DNA of 64,000 nt from Ascidia mentula (Eukaryota > Chordata > Ascidiacea > Phlebobranchia > Ascidiidae). Below the pieces are notes generated by a model. That model did not search any database and was not told the DNA's origin. It was given only the letters and a program-made list of their open reading frames with translations. The DNA is taken from positions 6,011,001-6,075,000 of the forward strand of contig OX387197.1 of the NCBI GenBank assembly GCA_947561715.1, given 5' to 3'. Shown piece after piece: positions 48,919-61,750 of this stretch; the first letter of the stretch is position 1; every line of letters starts with the position of its first letter. The translations under genes and the position numbers were made by a program.

Positions 48919-50523
48919 GAGTAAACTTGATGTCATTTTATGAAGAATTTGTTGCTTCCAGTGAATTGTGTTTGAGTCATTTCGTAATACTCAAACTCAT
49001 GCGAAGTTAGAATGTAATTAGTGAACTCGTTTGAAATGGATTTCAGTTTCAGTATCTTGTTCATTGTTCTAGGTGAGATAATTCATCAAATATGGTAAAT
49101 TGGGATGTGCACAAATTCAATACACTTGGTAGGTGTCAATCTGCATGCTATTTATGAAAATGTTGGGAAAACGTATTTGGACGACTCGAATTGATCAAGT
49201 ACTCAAACGATTGTTCCGAGAGATTTGTGGGCCTATTTTGGCGATGTTGTGTACGCATTTGTGAGGCGCACAATATTAATGATTAATCGTGTCTGCCGAC
49301 TCTTCCATTCAGCTATATTACTTTCCGTTATGTACACAGGCAACCTGGTGTGCTTGTTGTGTTGTACAGAACTGAAACGTTCAGTGCATCTGATGTGTAC
49401 TTATCGTAAAATTCCAATCATGTTTTGTCTGCGCAAGTAAGTTCCATTACCTTCCTGGGCATTAGAAATTTTTACTGGCAATCTCAACAACAACTTGTCA
49501 ATGAACAATAAAACAGAACCCAACAAGTAAAAGTTCCTCCCAGTTGATGAAAGTAGCCGTGAAAGGCATTCTGTGTTGAACTAACCATAGTACTTGCTGG
49601 TGCACTGTTTTGTTTTGACAATCAGTCTCTTATCAAAACAGTGGTACAGAAATACTTTAGGTGTAGATCAGAGACTGACACGGCGCATTGAAGAAATTGT
49701 CAACCAGTATATGGTCTCAAGAGTTTTAATATGCAGTTATTAAAATAACACTAATACAACCTACATACTTAAAATAAAATGACAAATCAAAAAACTTTGA
49801 AGCAAATTCAATAGCCTTTTTAGGTGTCAATCTGCATACTATTAATGAAAATGTTGGGAAAACGTATTTAGACGACTCGAAGTGAATCAAGTCCGCAAAC
49901 GATTGTTTCAAGAGATTTGTAAGCCTATTTTGGCGATCTTGTGTACACATTTGTGAGGCGCACAATTTTAATGATTAATCGTGTCTGCTGACTTTTGCAT
50001 TCAGCTTTATCACTTTCCGTTGTGTACACAGGCAATCTGATGTGTTTTATTGTGTTGTGCAGAACTGAAACGTTCAGTGCATCTGATGTGTACTTATCGT
50101 AAAAATCCAATCATGTTTTGTCTGCGCAAGTAAGTTCCATTACCTTCCTGGGCATTAGAAATGGTTACTGGCAATCTCAACAAAAAGTTGTCAACGAACA
50201 ATAAAACAGAACCCATACAACAAAGAAAATCTCCTCCCAGTCGATGAAAATAGCTGTGATAAGCATTCTGTTTTATAGTTATAAACAAATTATTCTGCCT
50301 TATTTCACGTTATCACAGACTTCGTAACATGAATTCTGTTTTAAAAACAAACAAACAGTGGTACAGCTGAAATATGATTTCTATTGATTTGTTTGGAACG
50401 GTGCACCGCAGCGCGATAGTTATAGTAAAAAAAATAAGGCAGCTGAAAAAGGTGAATTCGAATTAGTTATGTTCCATTAAAGCCAAGCGTACAAAGCAAC
50501 AGCAGTAGGCAAAGAAACCATCT
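48919..50523. repeat. Gene-free region with tandem duplication of about 690 bp
   Basis: The sequence from 49,132 on (AGGTGTCAATCTGCATG) recurs from 49,822 on, with about 10% differences over some 430 bp. A further diverged copy seems to lie at about 62,340-62,760. No coding potential was recognised. Confidence 0.75.
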
Positions 50524-50808
50524 TTGGGGCTTAGAAGCCAGACAAGTTCACTGTATGAGAAGTTGCTTTCACCTGAAGCGCAATTAACATTCGCGTCAAC
50601 TCTCTATTCATGTCGTGTAACGAATCGTGACTCGCTAGCTAGACTGATGGGAGGAAGCTGTGAAGCTGAACCGCAGACGGGCTTGTTTTTGCGACGTACG
50701 CTTTCTGTACTCCAGCAAAGACCACAGGCTAGTGACTGTGTGGTTTCAGATTACCGCAATGGAGAGTTGGTTCATGCTGTGTTAACTAGTGAACAATTTA
50801 TAGGATAG
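50524..50808 (+). other. 94-codon open frame, not recognised
   Basis: An open frame without introns just upstream of copy I. I see no domain motif, leader or transmembrane segment. Its base composition is less AT-rich than its surroundings. It may be part of the degenerate 5' region of copy I or a chance frame. Confidence 0.2.
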
Positions 50809-50881
50809 GTGGGATTTTCGCGTGGAAGCTCGTTTCGTATGTGAGTGCTATTCAGCATTAGATGAAGCCTAATACGCTTAA

Positions 50882-51310
50882 ATGCCCACTTACTGTACAA
50901 CCCCTTCAAAACTTGGTCTGAAGTGTGGAACAGTTCCTAACCACGCCATATCAGCTTCAAGCAGTTGGGACGGCCAACATGAATCACGTTACGGACGACT
51001 GAGCACACCAAACAGACCCGGTCTACATATCGGCGCATGGGCTGCCAGGACAAGTGAGTTAATGTGAAACATTCCAATTATTGTTTTGCCAAGTAAAAAA
51101 CTTAATCACTGAAATTTAGATGATTCAAACCAATGGATTCAAGTTGATTTGGCAAGTCCAACCAGAATAGCTGGGGTCATCACACAAGGTAGAAATGACT
51201 TCGAACCAGGACAATGGGTTACACGATACAAGTTTTGTATGTTGGTCCCGATTTCAACTGGAAAACAGCAAAAGATTCATACGGAAATGGAAATGAGGTT
51301 GCCTTTCATT
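50882..51310 (+). pseudogene. F5/8C domain gene copy I, truncated
   Basis: Two exons related to copy H are present, ending at 51053 and spanning about 51120-51300. They encode LGLKCGTVPNHAISASSSW and NQWIQVDLASPTRIAGVI. Near 51,232 one base is missing compared with copy H, and three more are missing shortly after, so the frame is lost before the end of the exon. The last exon is absent: at about 51,308 the sequence joins the 3' flank of minus-strand unit D. Confidence 0.8.
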
Positions 51311-51826
51311 ACTAAGACAGAGACAAACCTAGGACTGGCAGTTTGGCGATAAGCCTTTGCAAACGCCCCCACCCACGTGCAGTCTTAATGCAGCTGCAAT
51401 CAATTTTTTTTCTGTTAAGTAATAGTAGTCCCCCTTCATGAGTCATCAGACCCGGAAACTGTTTTTGGCAAACAAGAGAAACTGCCACCAGGTGCTGAAA
51501 GGCGAATGACCTCTAAAGCTCAATTTTCAAGATTTAATTGTAAGATACGGCCTTAAAGGTGTGTTTATATATCGTTTATACAATAATATTATTCTATTTT
51601 GTGGGATTCGTATTCCACACAAAAGGGGTTGGTCGTGTTGTAAGTATGGTATAAATGCAGTTTAAAGCTTCTACCTGCCAAGAATACAACAACAGTTACA
51701 TTGAAAGAGATGCATTTTTCCAATCAGTTTTTATTTTTCAATGTTAGTTCTGTTACAAATAATATCGCTCATATGCAGCATGTCAAATGTACATATTGTG
51801 ATATTGTTGTTTGTCACAAGTCACTC

Positions 51827-53187
51827 TTAAGTAGACATCAAGTATTCGTGACGCAAACTAATATGACCTTTCCACTCTTGGGCGACAAGACGAAGTTTTA
51901 CTGCAACCACCGGTTCGTGGAAGACGTTGATCACCTTTGTGTCCCTATCGCTGTTCCCATGAAAAAGCTGCGAAAAATGTTAGGAAGTAGTATTAAAAAC
52001 ATACTAAAACAAATAAATGGTTAGAAGTATTTTGATACTTGTGTCTTGACCAGAATGTATCCAAAAACAGGTTTCAATGAAAGTGTGAACAAAAAACCTG
52101 CTTAACGTGGATTGAAAAATTATTAACTGTTTTTCACAATAAAGGGTTAGGAAGGTGCGAAATTGTAGTTAAATAATATAGACCCTCCCCAATGTAACAA
52201 AGTAAACCAAATTTAAACCAATTCAACAATCAACGTAAAAACCTCGTCCTTTTCGCCTGTAGAGTCCTGGACTGTTTTCCATTCATTGTCAAAAGGACCC
52301 ATGTACATTATATTATATCGCGTTACCCATTGTCCAGGGTCGAGGCCATTTCTACCTTGTGTAATAACACCGGTAACTTTGGTTGGTTTTACCAAAGTGA
52401 CTTGAATCCATTCCCCAGGCTCATCTAAAAAACACTACCGATGTTTAATAATTGACAAATCGAGGAAATTGTACGTCTGAGTGCTGGTCACATATACATA
52501 CTGATATTAGCAGCCCAAGCCCCGATATGCAGACCCGGTCTGTTGGGTGTGTTCAGTCGACCATAACGGGCGTGATGTTTAGGATCCCATTGGCTTGAAG
52601 ATGACAAGGCGTGGTTCGGGACCTTTCCAGACTTCAGCCCAAGTTTTTTAAATGAATCTGAGAACAAACGTTGCTTGTAACCGTAGGCTATGCAAATTTC
52701 GACTTGACTTGGCGCAATTTCTGTTATGTCTATGTACGTGATTAAGGTGCACATAGTGAAGCAAAAAGCCTCTGATTTATGTCAGCAGATTTTATATTGA
52801 AAAATCGATTTCGCTTGTGTAGGTTACCAAAGGCATCGTCAGTTTCTTATGCAAATATACTGACGATGTTATGGTAACCCATAAGCGAAATCGAAATTAT
52901 TGAAAAAATAAAATCTGCTGACGTAAATCATTGACTGGTTGCTTCACTATATACACCAACTAAAGTAATTTGCTGTGGCAGATAAATAAACAATGCCTAA
53001 CCGAGGGCCAGATCCCTCTACAGCTATAAAGAAAGTCCTAAGTGATTAAGGTATGTACACCGTTTCAAACCAGTGGCTGATGGCACACTTTCGTAAAACA
53101 ATAATATCACTGTACTTATGATGTCGATGATTATTCTGATCAATCGTGCTTGTTATTATTCTCACCAATACATGCAATTGTTGCCAT
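51827..53187 (-). CDS. F5/8C (discoidin) domain protein, copy D, intact
   Basis: Exons 53187-53166 (MATIACI), 52729-52502, 52424-52243 and 51967-51827 join in phases 1, 1 and 0 to give 190 aa. There is no signal peptide. One discoidin domain fills residues about 36-190: KKLGLKSGKVPNHALSSSSQ, EWIQVTLVKPTKVTGVITQG, WVTRYNIMYMGPFDNEWKTV, FHGNSDRDTKVINVFHEPVV and RHEYLMST. The pair of Cys that usually joins the domain ends is missing, which fits a protein not made for the secretory path. AATAAA lies about 100 bp past the stop. The start codon context (TCAACTATGGCA) matches that of copy H (TCAACTATGACA), which supports the choice of start. Confidence 0.87.
52746..52957. repeat. Palindromic element in intron 1 of copy D
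   Basis: Equivalent of the element in copy A, with both arms intact. Confidence 0.8.
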
Positions 53188-54337
53188 AGTTGACGATGAC
53201 GTGCCGATTTGATGATATAAAATTGCCTGCTTGTCAATACAGGTTTAACCGATTTCGGTCTTAAAAAATACACGGTTTTAGTTTCTAAATAGCCACACAA
53301 TATCAAAATATCTGATAAGTATCTGTAACGTGTTTCATGTCACGTTTGTGTGAGTTCATATTTCACATGCTTATTGGATTTACCACACAAATAGTTAACT
53401 TCCTTTCACGGAACACTAGCCTTTTAATTTACAAAATTATTCTGCCGCAACTTACTTTGGAAAAGCACAGTTATTTATAATATTGGTACATTCGATACAA
53501 ACATGTTAGAGCGTTTAAAATTACGAAAGTTACTCCAACAAAAGTTTAACACAGTGTTTTAACACGGAGTCACTTTTTATGACTTTACAAAATTTAACAC
53601 AAATTCAGATTCAAAAGTGCATCTAAAACTCCATCTAATCTCAGCTCTAACATTACGGGGTTTTATACATGTTCGCAGGAAACATTAATAAGTTCCGACA
53701 TTACGAAACCAGGAACCAGAATGCGAAGGACAGTCAGAGCAGGGAAAAGGGCGATGGGGAATAAGCACGCGTCAGTGCGTTTGACGTAATTTCACGCCAG
53801 TTTGCAAACAGGTATGTCTTTTTTTTTCAAGAATAGTTTTGCGTGTTTGTTTACGCCAAGACCAAGCGGCCCACGCGATGAATGCGTGATGAATGCATGA
53901 TCGGTGCGTGTTTAGGGTGGCGCATTGCGAGCAAGTAAAAATCAAAGGCGAGTGCTTTCTGCATCGTAACAATTTACAAAGCAATTTGTCCTAACAAAGG
54001 TTTGTGGTGTTATTTAGCAACGACGTGCATAATAAAAACATTTTTGCATTGCATTCCTTTATTGATGTTGTTGAGGCCTTACAGCAGACGGGACAATGCG
54101 TACTCAGGAAAAATACTGATGCGAAACACTTAACGATGGCAAAACTGCAGTTTTCTGGTGTATTATAGCAAACAGGAAATCACTTTGAGTCAAGTTCAAA
54201 GGTAACGTCTCGTACATCGTACAATCAAACTAACTCACAAAATAACATTGCCTAGCTTGGTACACTACAGCGCATCTCACGAAATCACGCACAGTTCATT
54301 GTTCATGTAAAGTGTATGACTTAAGCCATTACGTAAG

Positions 54338-57300
54338 AGCAGCTCAGGTGAACCTAGTCTATAACTAGTAAATGTCAAACATGTATTGTCAAAAATGTAA
54401 AAAAAAATTAAAAATATGTATTGTCAAAAATGTAAAAAAAAATTAAATATATGTATTGTCAAATATATCTCACGAACAAAACCAATGCAAGTACAAAACC
54501 TCATCAAATACCGTTATAACTTTATTCCCCATGTAACGCACGTTGATACAGCCAGGCGCAGCTAGGCAACAGATCTAAGGTGTGACACGGAAAAATAAAA
54601 CATGTTAACAGTTTAAATAAGAGATGGTCATAACTTTAAAACAATTTTGGCGAAAAAAGTAGCTTGATACGGCGACTGGTTTCTGAGATACAGCTGATCA
54701 AAGTCGCAATTTTACCGTTGCGAACGAAATCGTGCGAAAGCGAGATTATTGTTGCGTGACGTCATATTAGGCGCTTTGGTCGTGCGATTGCTGGCAGCAA
54801 GCCTCATGCGTAGGAATGGAAAACATTGTAAAACTGGTTTAGTATAGTATTGCATTAAACGTGGGACAACAAGTGAACAAGAGCTACAATCGAATTTTGA
54901 TGTTAATTTGAGCTGCAGATATATGGCCGCTGTTTCGACCTATTAAGTCTTAGTTAGTTGCGTACTAATAAAACAGTTACTGGGACTGGGTGTTCTTGTT
55001 GTTACAGCATTTATAGTCGCTAACGTGATACATAAAATTTTGAAAACAAGACAGAGACAAACCTAGGACTGGCAATTTGACGGTAAGCCTTTGCAAACGA
55101 CCTCCCCTCCCCCCCACGTGCTGTCTTAATGCAACTGCAATCAATTTTTTTTCTGTTAAGTAATAGTAGTCCCCCTTCGTGGGTCATTGGACCCGGAAAC
55201 TGTTTTTGGCAAACAAGAGAAACTGTTACCAGGTGCAGAAAGGCGAATTACCTCTAAAGCTAAATTTTCAAGATTCCTTAAAGGTGTGTTTATATATCGT
55301 TTATACAATAATATTATTTAATTTTGTGGGATTCGTATTCCACACAAAAGGGGTTGGTCGTGTCGTAAGTATGGTACAAATGCAGTTTAAAGCTTCTACC
55401 TGCCCAGAATACAACAACAGTTACATTAAAAGAGATGTATTTTTCCAATCAGTTTTTATTTTTCCATGTTAGTTCTGTTACAAATAATATCGCTGATATG
55501 CTGCATGTTAAATATATACATTGTGGTATTGTTGTTTGCCACAAGTCACTCTTGTGAAGACGTCAAGTATTCGTGACGCACACTAATGCCATCATTCCAC
55601 TCTTGGACGACAAGACGAAGTTTCACTGCAACCACCGGTTCGTGGAAGACGTTGATCACCTTTGTGTCCCTATCGCTGTTCCCATGAAAAAGCTGCGAAA
55701 AATGTTAGGGAGTAGTACCAAAAACTGACTAAAACAAACGATTGGTTAGAAGTGTTTTGGTATTTCATGTCTTAACCAGAATGTTTCCAAAAACAAGTTT
55801 CAATAAAAGTGGGAACAAAGATCCTGTTTAACGTGAACTGATTTTTTTTACAATAAAGGGTTAGGAAGGTGCAAAAACCAAATTTAAACTAATTCAACAA
55901 TCAACGTAAAAACCTCGTCCTTTTCGCCCGTAGAGTCCTGGACTGTTTTCCAGTCATTGTCGAAAGGGCCCATGAACATTATATTATATCGCGTCACCCA
56001 TTGTCTAGGCTCGAAGCCATTTCTACCTTGTGTAATAACACCGGTAACTTTGGTTGGTTTGTCCAAAGTGACTTGAATCCATTCCCCAGGCTTATCTAAA
56101 AAACATTACTGATTTTTTATAATTGACAAATAGAGGAAATTGTACGTCTAAGTGCTTGTCACATATACATACTGATTTTAGCAGCCCAAGCCCCGATATG
56201 CAGACCCGGTCTGTTGGGTGTGTTCAGTCGACCATAACGGGCGTGATGTTTAGCATCCCATTGGCTTGAAGATGACAAGGCGTGGTTCGGGACTTTTCCA
56301 GACTTCAGCCCAAGTTTTTTAAATGAATCTGAGAACAAATGTTGCTTGTAACCGTAGGCTATGCAAATTTCGACTTGGCTTGGCGCAATCTCTGTTATGT
56401 CTATGTAAGTGATTAAGGTGCATATAGTGAAGCAAAAAGCCTCTGATTTATGTCAGCAGATTTTATATTGAAAAATCGATTTCGCTTGTGTAGGTTACCA
56501 AAGGCATCGTCAGTTTCTTATGCAAATGAAATGACAATGCTTATGGTAACCCATTAGCGAAATCGAAATTATTTAAAATAACATATGCTGACGTAAATCA
56601 TTGACTGGTTGCTTCACTATATACACCAACTAAAGTAATTTGCTGTCGCAGATAAAAAACAATGCCTAACCGAGGGCTAGATCCCTCTACGTGTATACAC
56701 GGTTTCAAACCAGTGGTTTATGGCACACTTTTGTAAAACGCTAATATCACAGTACTTATGATGTGTGATGATTATTCTGATAAATCGTGCTTGTTATTAT
56801 TCTCACCAATACATGGAATTGCTGCCATAGTTGACGATGAAAGCCGATTTGATAAAATAATATTGCCTGCTTGTCAGTACAGGTTTATTCAATTCCGATC
56901 TTAAAAAACTCACTGTTTTAGTTCGTAAATAGCCACACAATATCAAAATATATGATAAGTAATTGTAACGTGTTTCATGTCACGTTTATGTGAGTTCATA
57001 TTTCACATACTGATTGGATTTACCAGACAAATAGTTAACTTCCTTTTACAGAACATAAGCCTTTTCATTTACAAAATTATTCTGTCGCAACTTATTTTGT
57101 AAAAGCACAGTTATTTACAATATTGTTTAATTCGCTACAAACCTGTTAGAGTTTTCAAAATTACGAAAGTTACATCAAAAAAGTTTAACACAGGGTTTGA
57201 CACGGAGTTACTTTTCATGACTTTACGCAAATTAACACAATTCAGATTCAAAAGTGCATCTAAAACTCCATCTAATCTCAGCTCTTACATGACGGGGTTT

Positions 57301-58019
57301 TATGCATATTTGCAGGAAAGGAAAAAAGTCATAAACTTTTAAGTTTTACGTGAAAACGTGTTGACATTTCGAAACCAGGAACCAGAATTGCAAGGATAGT
57401 CAGAACAGGATCAGGACGATGGGGTAATTAAGCACGCGTCAGTGCGTTTGACGCGATTTCACGCCAGTTTGCACACAATTCTAATAAACATAGAAGAATT
57501 TCCAATGTTTTCAAAAATAGTTTTGCGGGTTTGTTTACGCCAAGACCAAGCGGCCCACGCGATGAATGCGTGATGAATGCATGATCGGTGCGTGTTTAGG
57601 GAGGCGCATTGCGAGCAAGTAAAAATCAAAGGCGAGTGCTTTCTGCATCGTAACAATTTGCAAAGCAATTTGTCCTAACAAAGGTTTGTGATGTTATTTG
57701 GCAACGACGTTCATAATAAAAACATTTTTGCATTGCATTCCTTTATTGATGTTGTTGAGGCCTTACAGCAGACGGGACAATGCGTACTCAGGAAAAATAC
57801 TGATGCGAAACACTTAACGATGGCAAAACTGCAGTTTTCTGGTGCATTATAGCAAACAGGAAATCACTTTGAGTCAAGTTCAAAGTTAACGTCTCGTACA
57901 TCGTACAATCAAACTAACTCACAAAATAACATTGCCTAGCTTGGTACACTACAGCGCATCTCACGAAATCACGCACAGTTTATTGTTCATGTAAAGTGCA
58001 TGACTTAAGCCATTACGTA
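54338..58019. repeat. Discoidin-gene duplication unit E
   Basis: Full unit of about 3.68 kb, closest to units A and B in sequence but with an undamaged gene. Confidence 0.8.
55546..56828 (-). CDS. F5/8C (discoidin) domain protein, copy E, intact
   Basis: Exons 56828-56807 (MAAIPCI), 56400-56173, 56095-55914 and 55692-55546 give 192 aa. It is very close to copies A and B but keeps the C that they lack, so its third exon has the normal 182 nt. The stop codon used by A and B has changed to CAA, which adds two residues (SSQE) before TGA. There is no signal peptide and the domain-closing Cys pair is missing. AATAAA is present downstream. The palindromic element of intron 1 is at 56,417-56,627, with its right arm more diverged than in other copies. 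Confidence 0.87.
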
Positions 58020-61000
58020 ACAGCAGCTCAGGTGTACCTAGTCTATAACTAGTATATGTCAAATATGTATTGTCAAATATATCTCACGAACAAAACCAAT
58101 GCATGTACAAAACCTCATCAAATACCGTTATAACTTTATTCCCTATGTAACGCACGATGATACAGCCAGGCGCAGCTAGGCAACAGATATAAGGTGCATG
58201 TGACACGGAAAAGTAAAACATGTTAGTTTTAAACACAGTTTAAATAAGAGATGGTCATAACTTTAAAACAATTTTGGCGAAAAAAGTAGCTTGATACGGC
58301 GACTGGTTTCTGAGATACAGCTGATCAAAGTCGCAATTTTACCGCTGCGAACGAAATCGTGCGAAAGCGAGATTATTGTTGCGTGATGTCATTTTAGGCG
58401 CTTTGGTCGTGCGAGTGCTGGCAGCAAGCCTCATGCGTAGGAATGGAAAACATTGTAAAACTGGTTTAGTATAGTATTGCATTAAACGTGGGACAACAAG
58501 TGAACAAGAGCTACAATCGAATTTTGATGTTAATTTGAGCTGCAGACATATGGCCGCTGTTTCGACATATTAAGTCTTAGTTAGTTGCGTAGTAATAAAA
58601 GAGTTACTGGGACAGGGTGTTCTTGTTGTTACAGCATTTATGATCGCTAACGTGATACATAAAATTTTGAAATCAAGACAGAGACAAACCTAGGACTGGC
58701 AGTTTGACGGTAAGCCTTTGCAAACGACCTCCCCTCCCCCCCACGTGCTGTCTTTCTGCAACTGCAACCATTTTTTTTTCTGTTAAGCAATAGTAGTCCC
58801 CCTTCGTGAGTCATTAGACCCGGAAACTATTTTTGGCAAACAAGAGAAACTGTTACCAGGTGCAGAAAGGCGAATGACCTCTAAAGCTCAATTTTCAAGA
58901 TTTAATTGTGAGATACGGCCTTAAATGTGTGTTTATATATCGTTTATACAATAATATTATTCAATTTTGTGGGATTTGTATTCCACACAAAAGGGGTTGG
59001 TCGTGTCGTAAGTATGGTATAAATGCAGTTTAAAGCTTCCACCTGCCCAGAATACAACAACAGTTACATTGAAAGAGATGCATTTTTCCAATCAGTTTTT
59101 ATTTTTCATTGTTAGTTCTGTTACAAATAATATCGCTTATATGCAGCATGTCAATTGTACATATTGTGATATTGTTGTTTGTCACAAGTCACAAGTAGAC
59201 ATTAAGTATTCGTGACGCAAACTAATATGACCTTTCCACTCTTGGGCGACAAGACGAAGTTTTACTGCAACCACCGGTTCGTGGAAGACGTTGATCACCT
59301 TTGTGTCCCTATCGCTGTTCCCATGAAAAAGCTGCGAAAAATGTTAGGAAGTAGTATTAAAAACATACTAAAACAAATAAATGGTTAGAAGTTTTTTGAT
59401 ACTTGTGTCTTGACCAGAATGTATCCAAAAACAGGTTTCAATGAAAGTGTGAACAAAAAACCTGCTTAACGTGGATTGAAAAATTATTAACTGTTTTTCA
59501 CAATAAAGGGTTAGGAAGGTGCGAAATTGTAGTTAAATAATATAGACCCTCCCCAATGTAACAAAGTAAACCAAATTTAAACCAATTCAACAATCAACGT
59601 AAAAACCTCGTCCTTTTCGCCTGTAGAGTCCTGGACTGTTTTCCATTCATTGTCAAAAGGACCCATGTACATTATATTATATCGCGTTACCCATTGTCCA
59701 GGGTCGAGGCCATTTCTACCTTGTGTAATAACACCGGTAACTTTGGTTGGTTTTACCAAAGTGACTTGAATCCATTCCCCAGGCTCATCTAAAAAACACT
59801 ACCGATGTTTAATATTTGACAAATCGGGGAAATTGTACGTCTAACTTCTTGTCACATATACATACTGGTTTTAGCAGCCCAAGCCCCGATATGCAGACCC
59901 GGTCTGTTGGGTGTGTTCAGTCGACCATAACGGGCGTGATGTTTAGCATCCCATTGGCTTGAAGATGACAAGGCGTGGTTCGGGACTTTTCCAGACTTCA
60001 GCCCAAGTTTTTTAAATGAATCTGAGAACAAACGTTGCTTGTAACCGTAGGCTATGTAAATTTCGACTTGGCTTGGCGCAATTTCTGTTATGTCTGTGTA
60101 CATGATTAAGGTGCATATAGTGAAGCAAAAAGCCTCTGATGTCAGCAGATTTTATATTGAAAAATCGATCTGATGACGTAAATCATTGACTGGTTGCTTC
60201 ACTGTATACACCAACTAAAGTAATTTGCTGTCGCAGATAAATAAACAATGCCTAACCGAGGGCCAGATCCCTCTACAGCTATAAAGAAAGTCCTAAGTGA
60301 TTAAGGTATGTACATACACCGTTTCAAACCAGTGGCTTATGGCACACTTTCGTAAAACAATAATATCACTGTACTTATGATGTCGATGATTATTCTGATC
60401 AATCGTGCTTGCTATTATTCTCACCAATACATGGAATTGTTGCCATAGTTGACGATAACGTGTCGATGTGATGATATAAAATTGCCTGCTTGTCAATACA
60501 GGTTTAATCGATTTCGGTCTTAAAAAACACACGGTTTTAGTTTCTAAATAGCCACACAATATCAAAATATCTGATAAGTAACTAGAACGTGTTTCATGTC
60601 ACGTTTATGTGAGTTCATATTTCACAAACTTTTTGGATTTACCACACAAATAGCTAACTTCCTTTCACAGAACATAAGCCTTTACATTTACAAATTTATT
60701 CTGCCGCAACTTATTTTGTAAAAGCACAGTTATTTATAATATTGGTTCATTCGATACAAACATGTTAGAGCGTTTAAAATTCCGAAAGTTACTTCAACAA
60801 AAGTTTAACACAGTGTTTTAACATGGAGTCACTTTTTATGACTTTACAAAAATTAACACAAATTCAGATTCAAAAGTGCATCTAAAACTCCATCTAATCT
60901 CAGCTCTAACATTACGGGGTTTTATACATGTTCGCAGGAAACATTAATACGTTCCGACATTACGAAACCAGGAACCAGAATGCCAAAGATAGTCAGAGCA

Positions 61001-61750
61001 GGGAAAAGGGTGATGGCCCCAATAAGCCCGCGTCAGTGCGTTTGACGTAATTTCACGCCAGTTTGCAAACAGGTATTTCTTTTTTTTAAGAATAGTTTTG
61101 CGGGTTAGTTTACATTAAACCAAGCGGCCCACGCGATGAATGCGTGATGAATCCATGATCGGTGCGTGTTTCTTTTTGGGAGGCGCACTGCGAGCTAGTA
61201 AAAATCAAAGGCAAGTGATTTCTGTATCGTTACAATTCACAAAGCAATTTGTCCTAACAAAGGTTGGTGTTATTTGGGAACGACGGGCAAATTACAAGGA
61301 TTTTTTTATTGTATTCCTTTATGGATGTTGTTGAGGCCTTACAGCAGACGGGACAATAGAGTTATACGCAATAAACAATTAACAATCAACAACAGCTCGC
61401 ACTGTAGCAGCAGTTGCTTGCGTAATTGCCAAAGTTATCATCTCGAATATCGTCCAGTCAAACTAACTAGTAAAATAACATTTCCTAGCTTGGCAGACCA
61501 AGCACATCTCACGCAATCACGCACAGTTCATTGTTCATGTGAAGTGAATGACTTAAGCCATTACGTAACAGTAGCTTCAGGTGAACCTATTCTATTACTA
61601 GTATAGATGTCAAATATATAGCACGAACAAAACCAATGCAAGTATAAAACCTCATCAAATACCGTAAGCACTTTATTTTCTATGTAACGCACGTTGACAC
61701 AGCCAGGCGCAGCTAGTCAACAGATTTAAGACTTAAAGTGCATGTGACAA
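58020..61750. repeat. Discoidin-gene duplication unit F and right end of cluster
   Basis: The last minus-strand unit. Its 5' flank continues to about 61,750 with increasing gaps: a break after about 61,355, resumed similarity from about 61,465, and loss of similarity after about 61,750. The hAT-like insertion is absent. Confidence 0.75.
59182..60446 (-). CDS. F5/8C (discoidin) domain protein, copy F, intact
   Basis: Exons 60446-60425 (MATIPCI), 60093-59866, 59788-59607 and 59331-59182 give 193 aa. Its domain is nearly identical to copy D. A small deletion past the old stop changes the C-terminus to MSTCDL, which adds a Cys. The Cys in VEIC near the N-terminus is Tyr. The intron-1 palindrome is shortened to 103 bp (60,110-60,212), leaving mainly its ends. 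AATAAA is present downstream. Confidence 0.87.

Larger units (their letters stand above)
51311..54337. repeat. Discoidin-gene duplication unit D, 3' flank truncated
   Basis: Similarity to the other units begins abruptly at AGACAGAGACAAACCTAGG (compare 24,555), so about 0.5 kb of the unit's left end is missing. The gene and its 5' flank are complete. Confidence 0.8.
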
